NCBI RefSeq assembly: GCF_050948215.1
Contig: NW_027488766.1
Location: 310,001 to 374,000, forward strand
DNA length: 64,000 nucleotides
Reading direction: 5' to 3'
DNA from: Halictus rubicundus
Lineage: Eukaryota; Arthropoda; Insecta; Hymenoptera; Halictidae
Below the pieces are notes generated by a model. It was not told the origin of the DNA, made no database searches, and saw only the letters and a list, made by a program, of their open reading frames with translations. Positions 52,540 to 64,000 of the stretch are shown piece after piece (positions within the stretch are counted from its first letter, which is position 1; every line of letters starts with the position of its first letter). A program made the translations under genes and the position numbers.

Positions 52540-55500
52540 AGGATAGGATAGAGAATATGATACGGTAGACGATAGGGGATTGGATCGGATACAGGATAGG
52601 AGGCGGTACAGGATAGGATATAATAGGATAGAGAGTAGGATAGGATAGAGGATAGGTTAGGATAGAGGATAGGATAGGATAAAGGATAGAATAGGGTAGA
52701 GGATAGGATAGGATAGAGGATAGGATCGGATAGAGGATATGATAGGGGATTGGATAGGATAGAGGATAGGATAGGATACAGGATAGGATAGGATAGAGGA
52801 TAGGAAAGGATAGAGGATAGGATAGGATAGAGGATAGGATAGGATAGAGGATAGGATAAGATAGAGGATAGGATAGGATAGAGGATAGGATAGGATAGAG
52901 GATAGGATAGGATAGAGGATAGAATAGGATAGAGGATAGGATAGTATAGAGGATAGGATATAATAGAGGATAGGATAGGATAGAGGATAGGATACGATAG
53001 GGGATACGATAGGATATGATAGAGGATAGGTTAGGATAGAGGATAGGATAGGATAGATGATATTATAGGAAAGAGGAAAGGATATGATAGAGGATACGAT
53101 ATTGTAGAGGATAGGATAGTATAGAGGATAGGATTGGATAGAGGATAGGATAGGATAGAGGATAGGATAGGATAGAGGATAGGATAGGATAGAGGATAGG
53201 ATATGATAGAGGATAGGATAGGATAGAAGACAGGATCGGATAGAGGATTGGATAGGATAGAGGATAGGATAAGATAGAGGATAGGATAGGATAGAGGATA
53301 GGATAGGATAGAGGATAGGATAGGATAGAGGATAGGATAGGATAGAGGATAGGATTGGATAGAGGATATCATAGGGGATTGGATAGGATAGATGATAGGA
53401 GACGATAGAGGATAGGATAGGATAGAGGATAGGATAGGATAGATGATATTATAGGAAAGAGGAAAGGATATGATAGAGGATACGATATTATAGAGGATAG
53501 GATAGGACAGAGGATTGGATAGGATAGAGGATAGGATAGAGAATATGATACGGTAGACGATAGGGGATTGGATCGGATACAGGATAGGAGGCGGTACAGG
53601 ATAGGATATAATAGGATAGAGAGTAGGATAGGATAGAGGATAGGTTAGGATAGAGGATAGGATAGGATAGAGGATAGAACAGGGTAGAGGATAGGATAGG
53701 ATGGAGGATAGGATAGGCTAGAGGATACGATAGGAATGAGGATAGGATAGAGAATAGGATAGGATAGATGATAGGATAGGATAGGGGATAGGATAAGATA
53801 GAGGATAGGATAGGATAGATGATATTATAGGAAAGAGGAAAGGATATGATGGAGGATACGATATTATAGAGGATAGGATAGGATAGAGGATAGGATATTA
53901 TAAAGGATAGGATAGGATAGAGGATAGGATAGGATAGAGGATACGATAGGGTAGAGGATATAATAGGATAGAGGATAGGATAGGATAGATGATAGGATAG
54001 GATAGAGGATAGGATAAGATAGAGGATAGGATAGGATAGATGATATTATAGGAAAGAGGAAAGGATATGATGGAGGATACGATATTATAGAGGATAGGAT
54101 AGGATAGAGGATAGGATATTATAAAGGATAGGATAGGATAGAGGATAGGATAGGATAGAGGATACGATAGAGAATAGGATGGGATAGAGGATAGGATAGG
54201 ATAGAGGATAGGATAGGATAGAGGATAGGATAGGGTAGAGGATAGGATAGGATAGAGGATAGGATAGGATAGATGATAGGATAGGATAGAGGATAGGATA
54301 AGATAGAGGATAAGATAGGATAGAGGATAGGATAGGATAGAGGATAGGATATGATAGAGGATAAGATGGGATAGAGGATAGGATAGGATAGAGGATAGGA
54401 TAGGATAGATGATATTATAGGAAAGAGGAAAGGATATGATAGAGGATACGATATTGTAGAGGATAGGATAGTATAGAGGATAGGATAGGATAGAGGATAG
54501 GATAGGATAGAGGATAGGATAGGATAGAGGATAGGATAGGATAGAGGATAGGATATGATAGAGGATAGGATAGGATAGAAGATAGGATCGGATAGAGGAT
54601 AGGATAGAGGATTGGATAGGATAGAGGATAGGATAAGATAGAGGATAGGATAGGATAGAGGATAGGATAGGATAGAGGATAGGATAGGATAGAGGATAGG
54701 ATAGGATAGAGGATAGGATAGGATAGAGGATAGGATAGGATAGAGGATAGGATAGGGGATTGAATAGGATAGAGGATAGGATAGGATAGAGGATAGGATA
54801 GGATAGAGGATAGGATTGGATAGAGGATATCATAGGGGATTGGATAGGATAGATGATAGGAGACGATAGAGGATAGGATAGGATAGAGGATAGGATAGGA
54901 TAGATAATATTATAGGAAAGAGGAAAGGATATGATAGAGGATACGATATTATAGAGGATAGGATAGGACAGAGGATTGGATAGGATAGAGGATAGGATAG
55001 AGAATATGATACGGTAGACGATAGGGGATTGGATCGGATACAGGGTAGGAGGCGGTACAGGATAGGATATAATAGGATAGAGAGTAGGATAGGATAGAGG
55101 ATAGGTTAGGATAGAGGATAGGATAGGATAGAGGATAGAATAGGGTAGAGGATAGGATAGGATGGAGGATAGGATAGGCTAGAGGATACGATAGGAATGA
55201 GGATAGGATAGAGAATAGGATAGGGTAGATGATAGGATAGGATAGAGGATAGGATAAGATAGAGGATAGGATAGGATAGATGATATTATAGGAAAGAGGA
55301 AAGGATATGATAGAGGATACGATATTGTAGAGGATAGGATAGTATAGAGGATAGGATAGGATAGAGGATAGGATAGGATAGAGGATAGGATAGGATAGAG
55401 GATAGGATAAGATAGAGGATAGGATAGGATAGATGATATTATAGGAAAGAGGAAAGGATATGATGGAGGATACGATATTATAGAGGATAGGATAGGATAG

Positions 55501-56140
55501 AGGATAGCATATTATAAAGGATAGGATAGGATAGAGGATAGGATAGGATAGAGGATACGATAGAGAATAGGATAGGATAGAGGATAGGACAGGACAGAGG
55601 ATAGGATAGGATAGAGGATAGGATATGATAGAGGATAGGATAGGATAGAAAATAGGATAGGATAGATGATAGGATAGGATAGAGGATAGGATAAGATAGA
55701 GGAAAAGATAGGATAGAGGATAGGATAGGATAGAGGATAGGATATGATAGAGGATAAGATAGGATAGAGGATAGGATAGGATAGAGGATAGGATAGGATA
55801 GATGATATTATAGGAAAGAGGAAAGGATATGATAGAGGATACGATATTGTAGAGGATAGGATAGTATAGAGGATAGGATAGGATAGAGGATAGGATAGGA
55901 TAGAGGATAGGATAGGATAGAGGATAGGATAGGATAGAGGATAGGATATGATAGAGGATAGGATAGGATAGAAGATAGGATCGGATAGAGGATAGGATAG
56001 AGGATTGGATAGGATAGAGGATAGGATAAGATAGAGGATAGGATAGGATAGAGGATAGGATAGGATAGAGGATAGGATAGGATAGAGGATAGGATAGGAT
56101 AGAGGATAGGATTGGATAGAGGATATCATAGGGGATTGGA
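52540..56140 (+). repeat. Family B block with paralogues at 19-21 kb and 42 kb
   Basis: Rare variants AGAACAGGG and GGATAGGCTAGAGG near 53676-53720 match those near 20041-20085 (offset about 33.6 kb). The segment 55512-56129, with GCATATTATAAAGG and GAGGAAAAGATAGG, matches 42144-42761 at 13368 bp. Only satellite is present. Confidence 0.65.
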
Positions 56141-56515
56141 TAGGATAGATGATAGGAGACGATAGAGGATAGGATAGGATAGAGGATAGGATAGGATAGA
56201 TGATATTATAGGAAAGAGGAAAGGATATGATAGAGGATACGATATTATAGAGGATAGGATAGGACAGAGGATTGGATAGGATAGAGGATAGGATAGAGAA
56301 TATGATACGGTAGACGATAGGGGATTGGATCGGATACAGGATAGGAGGCGGTACAGGATAGGATATAATAGGATAGAGAGTAGGATAGGATAGAGGATAG
56401 GTTAGGATAGAGGATAGGATAGGATAGAGGATAGAATAGGGTAGAGGATAGGATAGGATAGAGGATAGGATCGGATAGAGGATATGATAGGGGATTGGAT
56501 AGGATAGAGGATAGG

Positions 56516-56519
56516 ATAG
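56516..56519 (+). other. Paralogous empty site for the TRIM insertion
   Basis: The sequence around this ATAG, with GATATGATAGGGGATTGG upstream and GATACAGGATAGG downstream, is the same as the TRIM flanks at 43110-43151 and 43644 onward, but with no insert. It gives the pre-insertion structure and confirms the 4-bp duplication. The same context without insert also appears near 17.55 and 52.76 kb. Confidence 0.8.
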
Positions 56520-57020
56520 GATACAGGATAGGATAGGATAGAGGATAGGAAAGGATAGAGGATAGGATAGGATAGAGGATAGGATAGGATAGAGGATATG
56601 ATAAGATAGAGGATAGGATAGGATAGAGGATAGGATAGGATAGAGGATAGGATAGGGTAGAGGATAGCATAGGATAGAGGATAGGATAGGATAGATGATA
56701 GGATAGGATGGAGGATAGGATAAGATAGAGGATAGGATAGGATAGAGGATAGGATAGGGGATTGGATAGGATAGAGGATACGATAGGATAGAGGATAGGA
56801 TAGGATAGAGGATAGGATAGGGTAGAGGATAGGATAGGATAGAGGATAGGATAGGATAGATGATAGGATAGGATAGAGGATAGGATAAGATAGAGGATAG
56901 GATAGGATAGAGGATAGGATAGGGGATTGAATAGGATAGAGGATAGGATAGGATAGAGGATAGGATACGATAGAGGATACGATAGGATAGGATAGAGGAT
57001 AGGATAGGATAGAGGATAGG

Positions 57021-57090
57021 ATAGGATAGAGGATAGAGGATAGAGGATAGGATAGAGGATAGGATAGGATAGAGGATAGAGGATAGGATA
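57021..57090 (+). repeat. Cluster of 7-bp and 12-bp short monomers
   Basis: Here GAGGATA units follow one another directly (AGAGGATAGAGGATAGAGG from 57029, again near 57071) without the usual two extra pentamers. Monomer lengths of 7, 12, 17 and 22 bp in the window all fit 7+5n, so the array can contract by whole GGATA pentamers. Confidence 0.75.
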
Positions 57091-58513
57091 GGATAGAGGA
57101 TAGGATAGGATTGAGGATAGGATAGGATAGAGGATAGGATAGGATAGAGGTTAGGATAGGATAGAGGATAGGATATGATAGTGGATCGGATAGGATAGAG
57201 GATTGGATAGGATAGAGGATAGGATAGGATAGAGGATAGGATAGGATAGGATAGAGGATAGGATAGGATAGAGGATAGGATAGGATAGAGGATACGATAG
57301 GAATGAGGATAGGATAGAGAATAGGATAGGATAGAGGATAGGGGATTGGATCGGATACAGGATAGGAGACGATAGAGGATAGGATAGGATAGAGGATAGG
57401 ATAGTATAGAGGATAGGATAGGATAGAGGATAGGATCGGATAGAGGATAGGATAGGATAGACGATAGGATAGGATAGAGGATAGGATAGGATAGAGGATA
57501 GGATGGGATAGAGGATAGGATAGGATAGAGGATAGGATAGGATAGATGATAGGATAGGATGGAGGATAGGATAAGATAGAGGATAGGATAGGATAGAGGA
57601 TAGGATAGGGGATTGGATAGGATAGAGGATAGGATAGGATAGAGGACAGGATACGATAGAGGATACGATAGGATAGGATATAGGATAGGATACGATAGAG
57701 GATACGATAGGATAGAATAGAGGATAGGATAGGATAGAGGATAGGATAGGATAGAGGTTAGGATAGGATAGAGGATAGGATATGATAGTGGATCGGATAG
57801 GATAGACGATTGGATAGGATAGAGAATATGATACGGTAGACGATAGGGGATTGGATCGGATACAGGATAGGAGGCGGTAGAGGATAGGATAGGATGGAGA
57901 ATAGGATAGGATAGAGGATAGGTTAGGATAGAGGATAGGATAGGATAGGATAGAGGATAGGATAGGATAGAGGATAGGATAGGATAGAGGATACGATAGG
58001 AATGAGGATAGGATAGAGAATAGGATAGGATAGAGGATTGGGGATTGTATCGGATACAGGATAGGAGACGATAGAGGATAGGATAGTATAGAGGATAGGA
58101 TAGGATAGAGGATACGATAGGGTAGATGATAGGATAGGATAGAGGATAGGATAAGACAGAGGATAGGATAGGATAGATGATATTATAGGAAAGAGGAAAG
58201 GATATGATGGAGGATACGATATTATAGAGGATAGGATAAGATAGAGGATAGGATATTATAAAGGATAGGATAGGATAGAGGATACGATAGAGAATAGGAT
58301 AGGATAGAGGATAGGACAGGACAGAGGATAGGATAGGATAGAGGATAGGATATGATAGAGGATAGGATAGGATAGAGGATAGGATAGGATAGATGATATT
58401 ATAGGAAAGAGGATAGGATATGATAGAGGATACGATATTGTAGAGGATAGGATAGTATAGAGGATAGGATAGGATAGAGGATAGGATAGGATAGAGGATA
58501 GGATAGGATAGAG

Positions 58514-60917
58514 GATAGGATAGGATAGAGGATAGGATATGATAGAGGATAGGATAGGATAGAAGATAGGATCGGATAGAGGATAGGATAGAGGATTGGA
58601 TAGGATAGAGGATAGGATAAGATAGAGGATAGGATAGGATAGAGGATAGGATAGGATAGAGGATAGGATAGGATAGAGGATAGGATAGGATAGAGGATAG
58701 GATTGGATAGAGGATATCATAGGGGATTGGATAGGATAGATGATAGGAGACGATAGAGGATAGGATAGGATAGAGGATAGGATAGGATAGATGATATTAT
58801 AGGAAAGAGGAAAGGATATGATAGAGGATACGATATTATAGAGGATAGGATAGGACAGAGGATTGGATAGGATAGAGGATAGGATAGAGAATATGATACG
58901 GTAGACGATAGGGGATTGGATCGGATACAGGATAGGAGGCGGTACAGGATAGGATATAATAGGATAGAGAGTAGGATAGGATAGAGGATAGGTTAGGATA
59001 GAGGATAGGATAGGATAGAGGATAGAATAGGGTAGAGGATAGGATAGGATAGAGGATAGGATAGGATAGATGATATTATAGGAAAGAGGAAAGGATATGA
59101 TGGAGGATACGATATTATAGAGGATAGGATAAGATAGAGGATAGGATATTATAAAGGATAGGATAGGATAGAGGATACGATAGAGAATAGGATAGGATAG
59201 AGGATAGGACAGGACAGAGGATAGGATAGGACAGAGGATTGGATAGGATAGAGGATAGGATAGAGAATATGATACGGTAGACGATAGGGGATTGGATCGG
59301 ATACAGGATAGGAGGCGGTACAGGATAGGATATAATAGGATAGAGAGTAGGATAGGATAGAGGATAGGTTAGGATAGAGGATAGAATAGGATAGAGGATA
59401 GAATAGGGTAGAGGATAGGATAGGATGGAGGATAGGATAGGCTAGAGGATACGATAGGAATGAGGATAGGATAGAGAATAGGATAGGATAGATGATAGGA
59501 TAGGATAGAGGATAGGATAAGATAGAGGATAGGATAGGATAGAGGATAGGATATGATAGAGGATAAGATAGGATAGAGGATAGGATAGGATAGAGGATAG
59601 GATAGGATAGATGATATTATAGGAAAGAGGAAAGGATATGATCGAGGATACGATATTGTAGAGGATAGGATAGTATAGAGGATAGGATAGGATAGAGGAT
59701 AGGATAGGATAGAGGATAGGATAGGATAGAGGATAGGATAGGATAGAGGATAGGATCTGATAGAGGATAGGATAGGATAGAAGATAGGATCGGATAGAGG
59801 ATAGGATAGAGGATTGGATAGGATAGAGGATAGGATAAGATAGAGGATAGGATAGGGTAGAGGATAGGATAGGATAGCGGATAGGATAGGATAGAGTATA
59901 GAATAGGATACAGGATAGGATAGGATAGATGATAGGGTAGAGGATAGGATAGGATACTATAGAGACTAGGATAGGATGGATGATATTATAGGATAGAGGA
60001 CAGGATAGGATAGAGGATACGATATTATAGAGGAGAGGATCGAATAGAGGAAAGGATAGGGGATAGGCTAGGATAGAGGATAGGATAGGATAGAGGATAG
60101 GATAGGATAGAGGATAGGATTGGAGAGAGGATAGGATAGAGAATAGGACAGGATAGGATTGGATAGAGGATAGGATAGGATAGAGGATAGTATAGGATAG
60201 AGGATAGGATAGGATAGAGGATAGGATAGGATAGAGGATAGGATAGGATAGAGGATAGTATAGGATAGAGGATAGGATAGGATAGAGGATAGGATAGGAT
60301 TCAGGATAGGATAGGGGATTGGATAGGATAGGATAGAGGATAGGATAGGATAGAGGATAGGATAGGATAGAGGATAGGATAGGAGAGAATAGGATAGGAT
60401 AGGATAGAGGATAGGATAGGATAGAGGATAGGATAGGATAGAGGATAGTATAGGATAGAGGATAGGATAGGATAGAGGATAGGATAGGATAGAGGATAGG
60501 ATAGGATAGAGGATAGTATAGGTTAGAGGATAGGATAGGATAGAGGATAGGATAGGATTCAGGATAGGATAGGGGATTGGATAGGATAGAGCATAGGATA
60601 GGATAGAGCATAGGATAGGATAGAGGATAGGATAGGATAGATGATAGAATAGGATAGAGGATAGGATAGGAAAGTGGATAGGATAGGATAGAGGATAGGA
60701 TAGAATAGAGGAAAGGATAGGATAGAGGATAGGATAGGTAAATGGAGAGGATAGAGGAAAGGATAGGATAGAGGATAGGATAGGATAGAGGGTAGGATAG
60801 GGGATGGGACAGGATAGAGGATAGGATAGGATAGAGGATAGGATAGGATAGAGGATAGGATAGAATAGAGGATAGGATAAGATTGAGGATAGGATAGGGG
60901 ATTGGATAGGATAGAGC
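58514..60917 (+). repeat. 2403-bp higher-order unit, copy 1
   Basis: Landmarks at 58561, 58701, 59071, 59442 and 60068 all recur 2403 bp downstream. The unit joins family B modules (GAATATGATACGG near 58890 and 59270) to the start of family C variants (ATACTATAGAGACTAGG near 59955, GGATTCAGG near 60297). The left edge is approximate; the copies part at about 58514/60917, where GAGGATAGG differs from GAGCATAGG. Confidence 0.8.
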
Positions 60918-63337
60918 ATAGGATAGGATAGAGGATAGGATATGATAGAGGATAGGATAGGATAGAAGATAGGATCGGATAGAGGATAGGATAGAGGATT
61001 GGATAGGATAGAGGATAGGATAAGATAGAGGATAGGATAGGATAGAGGATAGGATAGGATAGAGGATAGGATAGGATAGAGGATAGGATAGGATAGAGGA
61101 TAGGATTGGATAGAGGATATCATAGGGGATTGGATAGGATAGATGATAGGAGACGATAGAGGATAGGATAGGATAGAGGATAGGATAGGATAGATGATAT
61201 TATAGGAAAGAGGAAAGGATATGATAGAGGATACGATATTATAGAGGATAGGATAGGACAGAGGATTGGATAGGATAGAGGATAGGATAGAGAATATGAT
61301 ACGGTAGACGATAGGGGATTGGATCGGATACAGGATAGGAGGCGGTACAGGATAGGATATAATAGGATAGAGAGTAGGATAGGATAGAGGATAGGTTAGG
61401 ATAGAGGATAGGATAGGATAGAGGATAGAATAGGGTAGAGGATAGGATAGGATAGAGGATAGGATAGGATAGATGATATTATAGGAAAGAGGAAAGGATA
61501 TGATGGAGGATACGATATTATAGAGGATAGGATAAGATAGAGGATAGGATATTATAAAGGATAGGATAGGATAGAGGATACGATAGAGAATAGGATAGGA
61601 TAGAGGATAGGACAGGACAGAGGATAGGATAGGACAGAGGATTGGATAGGATAGAGGATAGGATAGAGAATATGATACGGTAGACGATAGGGGATTGGAT
61701 CGGATACAGGATAGGAGGCGGTACAGGATAGGATATAATAGGATAGAGAGTAGGATAGGATAGAGGATAGGTTAGGATAGAGGATAGAATAGGATAGAGG
61801 ATAGAATAGGGTAGAGGATAGGATAGGATGGAGGATAGGATAGGCTAGAGGATACGATAGGAATGAGGATAGGATAGAGAATAGGATAGGATAGATGATA
61901 GGATAGGATAGAGGATAGGATAAGATAGAGGATAGGATAGGATAGAGGATAGGATATGATAGAGGATAAGATAGGATAGAGGATAGGATAGGATATAGGA
62001 TAGGATAGGATAGATGATATTATAGGAAAGAGGAAAGGATATGATCGAGGATACGATATTGTAGAGGATAGGATAGTATAGAGGATAGGATAGGATAGAG
62101 GATAGGATAGGATAGAGGATAGGATAGGATAGAGGATAGGATAGGATAGAGGATAGGATCTGATAGAGGATAGGATAGGATAGAAGATAGGATCGGATAG
62201 AGGATAGGATAGAGGATTGGATAGGATAGTGGATAGGATAAGATAGAGGATAGGATAGGGTAGAGGATAGGATAGGATAGCGGATAGGATAGGATAGAGT
62301 ATAGAATAGGATACAGGATAGGATAGGATAGATGATAGGGTAGAGGATAGGATAGGATACTATAGAGACTAGGATAGGATGGATGATATTATAGGATAGA
62401 GGACAGGATAGGATAGAGGATACGATATTATAGAGGAGAGGATCGAATAGAGGAAAGGATAGGGGATAGGCTAGGATAGAGGATAGGATAGGATAGAGGA
62501 TAGGATAGGATAGAGGATAGGATTGGAGAGAGGATAGGATAGAGAATAGGACAGGATAGGATTGGATAGAGGATAGGATAGGATAGAGGATAGTATAGGA
62601 TAGAGGATAGGATAGGATAGAGGATAGGATAGGATAGAGGATAGGATAGGATAGAGGATAGTATAGGATAGAGGATAGGATAGGATAGAGGATAGGATAG
62701 GATTCAGGATAGGATAGGGGATTGGATAGGATAGGATAGAGGATAGGATAGGATAGAGGATAGGATAGGATAGAGGATAGGATAGGAGAGAATAGGATAG
62801 GATAGGATAGAGGATAGGATAGGATAGAGGATAGGATAGGATAGAGGATAGTATAGGATAGAGGATAGGATAGGATAGAGGATAGGATAGGATAGAGGAT
62901 AGGATAGGATAGAGGATAGTATAGGTTAGAGGATAGGATAGGATAGAGGATAGGATAGGATTCAGGATAGGATAGGGGATTGGATAGGATAGAGCATAGG
63001 ATAGGATAGAGCATAGGATAGGATAGAGGATAGGATAGGATAGATGATAGAATAGGATAGAGGATAGGATAGGAAAGTGGATAGGATAGGATAGAGGATA
63101 GGATAGAATAGAGGAAAGGATAGGATAGAGGATAGGATAGGTAAATGGAGAGGATAGAGGAAAGGATAGGATAGAGGATAGGATAGGATAGAGGGTAGGA
63201 TAGGGGATGGGACAGGATAGAGGATAGGATAGGATAGAGGATAGGATAGGATAGAGGATAGGATAGAATAGAGGATAGGATAAGATTGAGGATAGGATAG
63301 GGGATTGGATAGGATAGAGCATAGGATAGGATAGAGG
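60918..63337 (+). repeat. 2403-bp higher-order unit, copy 2
   Basis: Tandem copy of the previous unit. Two differences were noticed: T at 61996 versus G at 59593, and T at 62230 versus A at 59827. Near 63338 the order changes to GAGGAAAGG and a further GTAAATGGAGAGG module, so the next copy is rearranged. Confidence 0.8.
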
Positions 63338-64000
63338 AAAGGATAGGATAGAGGATAGGATAGGTAAATGGAGAGGATAGAGGAAAGGATAGGATAGAGG
63401 ATAGGATAGGATAGAGGATAGGATACGATGGAGGATAGGAAAGCATATAGGATAGGATAGAGAATAGGATATGGTAGAGGATAGGATAGGATAGAGAATA
63501 GGATAGGATAGAGGATAGGATATGATAGAGGATAGGATAGAGGATGGGATAGGATAGAGGATTAGATAGGATAGATGATACTATAGGATAGAGGATAGGA
63601 TAGGGGCTAGTGGATACGACAGGCCAGAGGATAGGATAGGATAGAGGATCGGATAGGATAGAGGATAGGGTAGGATAGAGGATAGGATAGGATAGAGGAT
63701 AGGATAGGTTAGAGGATAGGAAAGGGGATTCGACAGGATAGAGGATAGGAGAGGATAGAGGATATGATAGGATAGAGGATACGATATTATAGAGGATAGG
63801 ATAGGATAGAGGATAGGATAGGGGATTCCATAGGATAGAGGATAGGAGACGATAGAGCACAGGATAGGATGGAGGATAGGATAGGATAGAGGATAGGATA
63901 GGATAGAGGATAGGATAGGATAGAGGATAGGGTAGTATAGAGGATAGGATAGGATAGAGGATAGGATAGGATAGAGGATAGGATAGGATAGAGGATAGGA
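63338..64000 (+). repeat. Diverged family C satellite at window end
   Basis: Contains many one-off variants (GGGGCTAGTGGATACGACAGGCC near 63604 in two overlapping pieces, GGGGATTCGACAGG, GGGGATTCCATAGG) and fewer shared higher-order landmarks. The last 130 bases return to cleaner 17-bp monomers. No gene or insertion was seen. Confidence 0.8.

Larger units (their letters stand above)
43640..64000 (+). repeat. 17-bp satellite array, right block
   Basis: Satellite to the end of the window, same strand polarity. Family B motifs continue to about 44.7 kb. Family A motifs (GAGCATAGGATACGATAG, ATACTGTAGACG) return at about 45.2-52.5 kb, family B again to about 60 kb, and a third set (GGATTCAGGATAGG, GTAAATGGAGAGG, ATACTATAGAGACTAGG) from about 59.9 kb to the end. 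No gene, RNA gene or insertion was seen on either strand. Parts without a separate entry hold only satellite. Confidence 0.97.

Noticed and set aside
60748..63375. Possible third insertion at GTAAATGGAGAGG motifs
   Set aside because: Only two or three bases depart from the satellite, and the motif recurs at regular higher-order spacing. It is a monomer variant, not foreign DNA.
54..63860. Many long minus-strand open frames encoding SYPL/SYPILYPIL-type peptides, up to about 670 codons
   Set aside because: The reverse complement of the 17-bp monomer has no TAA, TAG or TGA in any frame, so all three frames stay open by default. Seventeen is not a multiple of three, so each frame cycles through all registers and gives a 17-residue pseudo-repeat. 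No start context, codon bias, domain or conserved boundary supports a gene.
1..64000. A CRISPR array or bacterial repeat locus
   Set aside because: The repeats adjoin with no unique spacers, there are no cas genes, and the embedded elements (poly(A) LINE, TRIM) are eukaryotic.
1..64000. A true terminal telomere
   Set aside because: The unit is ATAGG-based with a regular AG insertion and a layered higher-order structure with point variants. Telomerase-made ends are more uniform. Telomere ancestry remains possible and is listed as a finding.

Overview
The window is almost entirely one tandem satellite DNA. It looks like a eukaryotic subtelomeric, pericentromeric or other heterochromatic block, probably from an arthropod and perhaps an insect. 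The basic monomer on the + strand is 17 bp, GGATAGGATAGGATAGA, which is three ATAGG-type pentamers plus AG. Monomers of 7, 12 and 22 bp, i.e. 7+5n, also occur. The + strand is G/A/T and nearly free of C over about 62.7 kb, and no inverted segment was seen. The satellite has no credible gene. Long minus-strand open frames (SYPL/SYPILYPIL-type peptides) exist only because the reverse complement of the monomer contains no stop triplet in any frame.

Two islands of non-satellite DNA interrupt the array. (1) 3073-3917 is a 5'-truncated, frameshifted 3' end of an R1-clade-like non-LTR retrotransposon. It carries the C-terminal CCHC zinc knuckle, a 3' UTR and a 15-nt poly(A), and appears to be flanked by an 18-bp target duplication made of satellite. 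(2) 43152-43639 is a 488-bp element with two 154-bp direct terminal repeats (TGT...ACA, one difference), a 19-nt primer-binding site complementary to a tRNA-Leu 3' end, 180 bp of internal non-coding DNA and a 4-bp ATAG target duplication. This is a terminal-repeat retrotransposon in miniature (TRIM). Each LTR carries a tRNA-derived unit with A-box-like and B-box motifs and a T5 Pol III terminator, which is the most unusual feature in the window.

The satellite has a higher-order layer made of nested tandem duplications, recognised by shared variant motifs: 1135 bp (1-2.2 kb), 342 bp (4.2-4.8 kb), 2.0-2.1 kb (12.3-17.3 kb), 658 bp (17.7-18.8 kb), 3.36-3.39 kb (18.4-23.1 kb), 3.25-3.55 kb (23.7-31.3 kb), 5020 bp twice (31381-41420), 2105 bp twice (48325-52534) and 2403 bp twice (about 58.5-63.3 kb). 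Some copies differ in length by exact multiples of 17 bp. Variant motifs suggest three interleaved families. Family A occupies about 1-17 kb and 44.7-52.5 kb. Family B occupies about 17-44.7 kb and 52.5-60 kb, and overlaps A between 12 and 17 kb. Family C occupies about 59.6-64 kb.

The two mobile elements are passengers. The TRIM sits in one copy of a higher-order unit whose paralogues in this window lack it, so it appears to have inserted after that unit was amplified. All offsets were worked out by eye from motif positions. Internal coordinates of higher-order units should be read as approximate unless stated.
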